Assembly (NCBI GenBank): GCA_013153955.1
Contig: JAADDM010000258.1
Coordinates: 1 to 9,118, forward strand
Origin: Gammaproteobacteria bacterium
GTDB lineage: Bacteria > Pseudomonadota > Gammaproteobacteria > Thiomicrospirales > Thiomicrospiraceae
Direction: 5' to 3'
Length of the DNA stretch: 9,118 bases
Each line of letters opens with the position of its first letter. The stretch's first letter is position 1. Below are positions 5,735 to 9,118 of this stretch, piece after piece. The notes beneath the pieces are model-generated. The model did not search any database. It worked only from the letters and a program-made list of their open reading frames with translations, and was not told where the DNA came from. Made by a program: the position numbers and the translations under genes.

Positions 5735-6127
5735 CTATTTCAAGTAATTAGCCCGAATATCTTCAATTAGGGGGCGGTATTTCTCTGGAATATGGATTGT
5801 TTGCTGGGGCTGCTGTGGATTATGCTTCATCAGCCAACAGAATAGGTTCTGTTCGGTTTCTTGTAAAAGCGTCTCAAAAAGACTCATAAAATCGGGTGCC
5901 AATGCTTGAATGCACGTGCTTTCGTTTTGTTGCCCTCTTAGCTCGGTTGAAGCGGAAGAGGTCTGTAATGACTCTAAATAGGACTGTAGTAAAAATTCAC
6001 TCTCTAGGTTGCCGCGTTTACAGAGCAGACGCATTCTCTTTAGCCATAAAGTTGATTCTAATGTGCGAGTCTGTTCGGATATTTCCGACGAAGGGCATAA
6101 AGAGCGTAAAGGGGAGAAAGTGCTCAT
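5735..6127 (-). CDS. sdhE: SdhE-like FAD assembly factor, long variant
   Basis: 130-residue protein of the SdhE/Sdh5/YgfY (DUF339) family, which promotes covalent FAD attachment to SdhA. The diagnostic stretch KRMRLLCKRGNLESEFLLQS holds the RGxxE motif at R38-G39 and E42; in known SdhE proteins the Gly and Glu of this motif are required. A second helix block is FETLLQETEQNLFCWLMKH (84-102), matching the typical LLE...DLFxWL pattern, then a C-terminal helix KYRPLIEDIRANYL. Usual members are about 80-95 residues. This one is longer through an N-terminal extension of about 25 residues and an insertion of about 20 (roughly 56-78, rich in Ser, Thr and Gln). The ATG overlaps the sdhB stop as ATGA and no Shine-Dalgarno is visible, pointing to translational coupling. 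The internal M32 is an alternative start but would remove the beginning of helix 1. Confidence 0.85.
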   Translation of the reverse strand: MSTFSPLRSLCPSSEISEQTRTLESTLWLKRMRLLCKRGNLESEFLLQSYLESLQTSSASTELRGQQNESTCIQALAPDFMSLFETLLQETEQNLFCWLMKHNPQQPQQTIHIPEKYRPLIEDIRANYLK

Positions 6128-6825
6128 GTGAGTTTGTTGACCATGATTGATTTAAGCGCTTGAATGGCTCTGCTTGGGGTTAAGCCCTTTGGACAAGCAT
6201 CGGTACAGTTCTGTATATGCCGACAGCGAAAGGTCTGGGTAGGGCTGTCCAGAGAGGTGAGTCGGTCAATCTGCTGAATGTCTCGCGAGTCGATGACAAA
6301 ACGCTGTGCCGCCAATAAGGCAGCAGGGCCTGCAAATTGGTCAGGATTCCACCAAAAAGAGGGACAGCTGGTTGAGCAGCATCCACATAAAATACACTCA
6401 TAAGCACCATCTAGCTTGGCACGATCTTCTGGGGATTGTAGATGTTCCAGATTGGGATTAAATGGTTCAGTGACTAAGAATGGTTCAACTTTGCTGTATT
6501 GCTGATAGAAAAGCGTCATATCAATAATAAGGTCTTTGATAATGGGTAAGCCCGGGAGGGGAGTAAGCCTAATAGGCTGGGTGAGACTTGAGAGTGAGGT
6601 AATGCAACTCAAGCCATTTTTGCCATTGATGTTCATGCCATCTGAGCCACAAATCCCCTCTTGGCAGGAGGATCTAAACCCCAAGCTTGGGTCTTGCTCT
6701 CGAATCAGGTGCAGGGCATCTAACAGCATACTATCGGCAGACAAAAGGGCATCATCAATCTCAAAGGTTTGCTCAAAGGGATCGCTGTCTTTGTCTGGAT
6801 GGTACCGACTGATGATAAATTGCAT
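6124..6825 (-). CDS. sdhB: Succinate dehydrogenase iron-sulfur subunit SdhB
   Basis: 233-residue subunit carrying electrons from the SdhA flavin to ubiquinone through three clusters. In the chosen numbering, the [2Fe-2S] site is C54, C59, D62 and C74, with Asp at the third position as in E. coli. The [4Fe-4S] ligands are C144, C147, C150 and C211, and the [3Fe-4S] ligands are C154, C201 and C207. The SxSCPSFWWN-type segment includes W158-W159, next to the quinone pocket. The frame also offers an ATG at 6831, but AAGGA (6832-6836) touches that codon and is 6 nt from the ATG at 6825, so 6825 is preferred. It lies 141-147 bases after sdhA, an unusually wide gap, and overlaps sdhE by 4 bases. Confidence 0.97.
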   Translation of the reverse strand: MQFIISRYHPDKDSDPFEQTFEIDDALLSADSMLLDALHLIREQDPSLGFRSSCQEGICGSDGMNINGKNGLSCITSLSSLTQPIRLTPLPGLPIIKDLIIDMTLFYQQYSKVEPFLVTEPFNPNLEHLQSPEDRAKLDGAYECILCGCCSTSCPSFWWNPDQFAGPAALLAAQRFVIDSRDIQQIDRLTSLDSPTQTFRCRHIQNCTDACPKGLTPSRAIQALKSIMVNKLT

Positions 6826-6831
6826 GGTCAT

Positions 6832-6836
6832 TCCTT
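6832..6836 (-). promoter_or_regulatory. Shine-Dalgarno that decides the sdhB start
   Basis: AAGGA on the minus strand lies directly against ATG 6831 and 6 nt before ATG 6825. Normal spacing of 5-9 nt therefore favours 6825, giving a protein that begins MQFIISRYHPDKD, in line with E. coli SdhB. Confidence 0.65.
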
Positions 6837-6907
6837 GGGGTGATTGCTGTTACGCTTGCCGTAATTTATGGCGTGTATTTATAGAGATTGTGCTTGAGCT
6901 AATATGT

Positions 6908-6938
6908 CATGAGGGTTTTATGAAAACCGTTTCTCATG
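6908..6938. repeat. Stem-loop in the sdhA-sdhB gap
   Basis: CATGAG-GGTTTT (6908-6919) pairs with AAAACC (6923-6928) and CTCATG (6933-6938), leaving a 3-nt loop and a 4-nt bulge. TCATGAGGG is also repeated directly at 6907-6915 and 6934-6942. No T tract follows on the minus strand, so it may act in mRNA processing or stability and not as a full terminator. Confidence 0.5.
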
Positions 6939-6964
6939 AGGGCTGTTTCCCCTGGAGCAATCTT

Positions 6965-6982
6965 GGTGTACTTCAATACACC
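6965..6982. repeat. Small hairpin over the sdhA stop codon
   Basis: GGTGTA (6965-6970) and TACACC (6977-6982) form a perfect 6-bp stem around a 6-nt loop that includes part of the sdhA TGA. It is short, and no T tract follows in the direction of transcription. Confidence 0.3.
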
Positions 6983-8805
6983 CTCGGTTTAGGGACTAAC
7001 GGTTCGTGGTGTTTGGGCGCAAGGTTTACCGCTTTATAATCCAGTCGGTGTTCCGTCTGAAAATAGAGGCTGTGTTTTAACCAGGCCTGGTCATCTCGCT
7101 CTGTAAAATCGATTCTGGAGTGTGCGCCTCGACTCTCTTTTCGAGCGAGGGCTGAGGTAAGGGTCGCCCAAGAAATCGCCAGTAAATTTTCAAGTTCGTA
7201 GGCGGCCATACGCTCAAGATTAAAGATATGGCTCTGGTCTCGAATACAGACGGTCTCAAGCCGTTGTTGAATTTTTGTAAGTGCTTCGAGTGCCGTTTGC
7301 ATGCTCTCTGGATCTCTAAAAACCCCGCATCCGACCTCCATGATGGCTTGAAGGTCTTTTTTAATCTGTATCACGCTGTCATCTGTAATGGTTTGATTTA
7401 TCTCTGTTTCTTGCCAACGCTGAATACGCTTTTGTACGGTTTCTGTATTTAAAGTTAATTGTTTATAGTTATATATATCTTGTTGTTTTTCTTTGTTTAA
7501 TTGTATGTTTATAAACTTGGCCGATCTGCGGCCAAAGACCACAATGTCTAAGAGTGAGTTGCCGCCCAATCTGTTTGCGCCATGTACCGATACACAAGCA
7601 CATTCGCCAATGGCATAGAGCCCTTTGACAATAGAGGGGCTGCCATTTGGGGGTTGAGTGATGACTTGTCCCTCTAGGTTGGTGGGAATACCGCCCATCA
7701 TATAGTGACAAGTTGGAAAGACATGAATGGGCTCTTTTGCAGGGTCAATGCCTAAAAAGGTTTGGCTAATATCTCTGATGCCGGGCAGTCTTTCGGCAAT
7801 AACTTTTTCAGGGATATGGCGAATATCGAGCAGCACGTAATCTTTGTTTTTACCACAGCCTCGTCCAGCTTTTACCTCAAGGGCAATCGCTCTGGCCACC
7901 ACATCTCGTGAGGCCAAATCTTTTACGTGAGGGGCGTAGCGCGCCATAAATGCTTCGCCTAATGAATTGACTAATTTGCCGCCTTCGCCACGAACGGCTT
8001 CGGAAATCAACATGCCTTTGCCAGCGACCCCCGTGGGATGAAATTGCCAAAATTCCATATCTTGTAAAGGCAGGCCTGCACGTAATACCATGCCCAGCCC
8101 ATCGCCCGTATTAATACTGGCATTGGTGTTGTTGCGAAAGACCTGACCCGCACCGCCCGTTGCCAATAGAATATGCGGACTTTGCAAAATTTTATAAGCG
8201 CCATCGTGGATGTTCATGACCAGTAAACCGCCAATCTCACCGTGTTCGGTGTTAAGCAGATCAAGTGCGTAGTATTCATCAAACAGCGTTGTGCCTAAGC
8301 GAATGTTTTGTTGGTAGAGACTGTGCAAAATCGCGTGTCCCGTTCTATCTGCAGCGGCACAGGTTCGGTGCGCTTGGGCTTCGCCGTAGTTTTGGCTTTG
8401 CCCCCCAAATGCACGCTGATAAATTTTACCGTTCTCTAAACGAGAAAAAGGGACGCCAAAGTGTTCCAGTTCGCGCACTATCTCCGAGGCTTCTTGGCAT
8501 AAAAACTCAATCGCTTCCTGATCGCCCAAATAATCACTGCCTTTAATGGTGTCATACATATGCCACTGCCACTTATCAGGCGTGACATTACCCAAAGCGG
8601 CATTAATACCGCCTTGTGCAGCCACAGTATGAGAGCGAGTCGGGAAGACTTTAGAAACCATCGCGATGCTGTGGCCGTCTTCGACCAGCTGCAGTGCCGC
8701 ACGCATGCCTGCTCCACCCGCTCCGACAATCAGCGCATCAAAGTATTCAATTTCAAAATTGGGGCTAGCGGTTGAAGCTTTGTCAGTATGGTCGGTTTTT
8801 GTCAT
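6973..8805 (-). CDS. sdhA: Succinate dehydrogenase flavoprotein subunit SdhA
   Basis: 610-residue catalytic subunit of complex II, oxidising succinate to fumarate with covalently bound FAD. The FAD dinucleotide fold starts at D23 with VGAGGAG (27-33). PTRSHTVAAQGGIN (55-68) contains H59, equivalent to the E. coli His45 that links to FAD. Active-site residues align with E. coli: H256 in HPTG, R300 in LASRDVVARA (E. coli R286), H367 in CHYMMGG and R412 in HGANRLGGNSLLD. The flavoprotein C-terminal domain (about 455-610) ends PKPRVY. The N-terminus is about 14 residues longer than E. coli, consisting of a hydrophilic Thr/Asp/Lys-rich stretch. The Shine-Dalgarno before ATG 8805 is weak (GAGA). 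SdhE encoded downstream is the expected flavinylation factor for H59. It follows sdhD after 105 bases and precedes sdhB. Confidence 0.97.
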   Translation of the reverse strand: MTKTDHTDKASTASPNFEIEYFDALIVGAGGAGMRAALQLVEDGHSIAMVSKVFPTRSHTVAAQGGINAALGNVTPDKWQWHMYDTIKGSDYLGDQEAIEFLCQEASEIVRELEHFGVPFSRLENGKIYQRAFGGQSQNYGEAQAHRTCAAADRTGHAILHSLYQQNIRLGTTLFDEYYALDLLNTEHGEIGGLLVMNIHDGAYKILQSPHILLATGGAGQVFRNNTNASINTGDGLGMVLRAGLPLQDMEFWQFHPTGVAGKGMLISEAVRGEGGKLVNSLGEAFMARYAPHVKDLASRDVVARAIALEVKAGRGCGKNKDYVLLDIRHIPEKVIAERLPGIRDISQTFLGIDPAKEPIHVFPTCHYMMGGIPTNLEGQVITQPPNGSPSIVKGLYAIGECACVSVHGANRLGGNSLLDIVVFGRRSAKFINIQLNKEKQQDIYNYKQLTLNTETVQKRIQRWQETEINQTITDDSVIQIKKDLQAIMEVGCGVFRDPESMQTALEALTKIQQRLETVCIRDQSHIFNLERMAAYELENLLAISWATLTSALARKESRGAHSRIDFTERDDQAWLKHSLYFQTEHRLDYKAVNLAPKHHEPLVPKPRVY

Positions 8806-8844
8806 TGGGAAGTCTCGATGGTATTGATTCGGCGTAGGGTAAGT

Positions 8845-8870
8845 GGGGTTGGGTGATGACTGTTAACCCC
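8845..8870. repeat. Hairpin in the sdhD-sdhA gap
   Basis: GGGGTT (8845-8850) and AACCCC (8865-8870) can form a 6-bp GC-rich stem with a 14-nt loop, in the leader about 40 bases before the sdhA ATG. The gap (8806-8910) holds no other gene. Confidence 0.3.
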
Positions 8871-8910
8871 TGAAATTAAAGTGCTTGAAGGCCTCATGCT
8901 GTTCATGTCA

Positions 8911-9118
8911 TTACAGCCACGGCGGATAGAGCGTCATTAATATAAAAAGGCAGTTGATTAACACAAGGCCTAAAAAACTGTGGTAAACCGTTAGCCAGAG
9001 CGATAAGTTTTTGCGTGGTAGATAGTCAATAAGTATGTCCCTAACACCGACCCAAGCATGCGCAAACACTAGGCTAAACGTGATGAGGCTTGCCAAGCCA
9101 AACACCAGGCTAAAGGGC
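8911..9118 (-). CDS. sdhD: Succinate dehydrogenase membrane anchor SdhD, N-terminus cut by window edge
   Basis: The frame is open from the window edge to a TAA at 8911, giving the last 68 residues. Two hydrophobic segments are visible: residues about 5-25 and about 40-62, matching transmembrane helices II and III of SdhD. FAHAWVGVRDILIDY matches the E. coli IHAWIGMWQVLTDY region: the His (20th visible residue) is equivalent to heme b ligand His71, and the Asp-Tyr pair (31-32) is equivalent to Asp82-Tyr83 near ubiquinone, with identical 12-residue His-Tyr spacing. The GTG at 9105 lies inside the first visible helix and is not a credible start. SdhD with SdhC anchors SdhAB in the inner membrane; sdhC is expected beyond the right edge. 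First visible gene of the sdhD-sdhA-sdhB-sdhE operon. Confidence 0.9.
   Translation of the reverse strand, partial: PFSLVFGLASLITFSLVFAHAWVGVRDILIDYLPRKNLSLWLTVYHSFLGLVLINCLFILMTLYPPWL

Noticed and set aside
6536..7039. 167-codon plus-strand open frame
   Set aside because: It lies antisense across the ends of sdhB and sdhA, both certain genes, and its translation resembles no known domain. Treated as a shadow frame.
8911..9105. Small complete membrane protein starting at GTG 9105
   Set aside because: The frame continues open to the window edge with SdhD-like hydrophobic residues, and the GTG lies inside a transmembrane helix. It is the tail of sdhD.

Overview
The window reads as ordinary chromosomal DNA of a gammaproteobacterium. 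ClpS, ClpA, IF-1 and the succinate dehydrogenase subunits all line up closely with their E. coli counterparts as I recall them, and clpS-clpA facing infA is a classic gammaproteobacterial arrangement. The composition is moderately AT-rich. A Thiotrichales/Piscirickettsiaceae-like host is possible but is only a guess. I see no insertion sequence, phage gene, CRISPR array, tRNA or rRNA.

Layout. (1) Bases 1-401, minus strand: N-terminal part of a DUF938-type SAM-dependent methyltransferase that runs off the left edge. (2) 594-1160, minus: PhnA/YjdM-like zinc-ribbon protein, followed on its strand by a terminator-like hairpin. (3) 1161-1463: divergent intergenic region with a perfect 14-bp palindrome. 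(4) 1464-2291, plus: class B (CbpA-like) J-domain co-chaperone with a TTG start. (5) 2506-5066, plus: clpS-clpA, the adaptor and unfoldase of the ClpAP protease, separated by 2 nt. (6) 5067-5439: convergent gap holding three separate stem-loops and a promoter-like sequence. (7) 5440-5658, minus: infA (IF-1) with its own extended -10 promoter. (8) 5735-9118, minus: succinate dehydrogenase operon in the transcription order sdhD (partial), sdhA, sdhB, sdhE.

How the genes work together. The left half is protein quality control: a J-domain co-chaperone beside the ClpS/ClpA N-degron and unfolding machinery. The right half is respiratory complex II plus SdhE, the factor that promotes covalent FAD attachment to SdhA. 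SdhE is encoded in the same operon as its client and overlaps sdhB by four bases. infA lies between the two blocks, converging with clpA.

Nothing here is a clear new system. The items most worth a second look are the structured clpA/infA gap (possible small RNA), the unusually long SdhE with an internal insertion, the hairpin-containing gaps inside the sdh operon, and the atypical linker and start of the J-domain protein.
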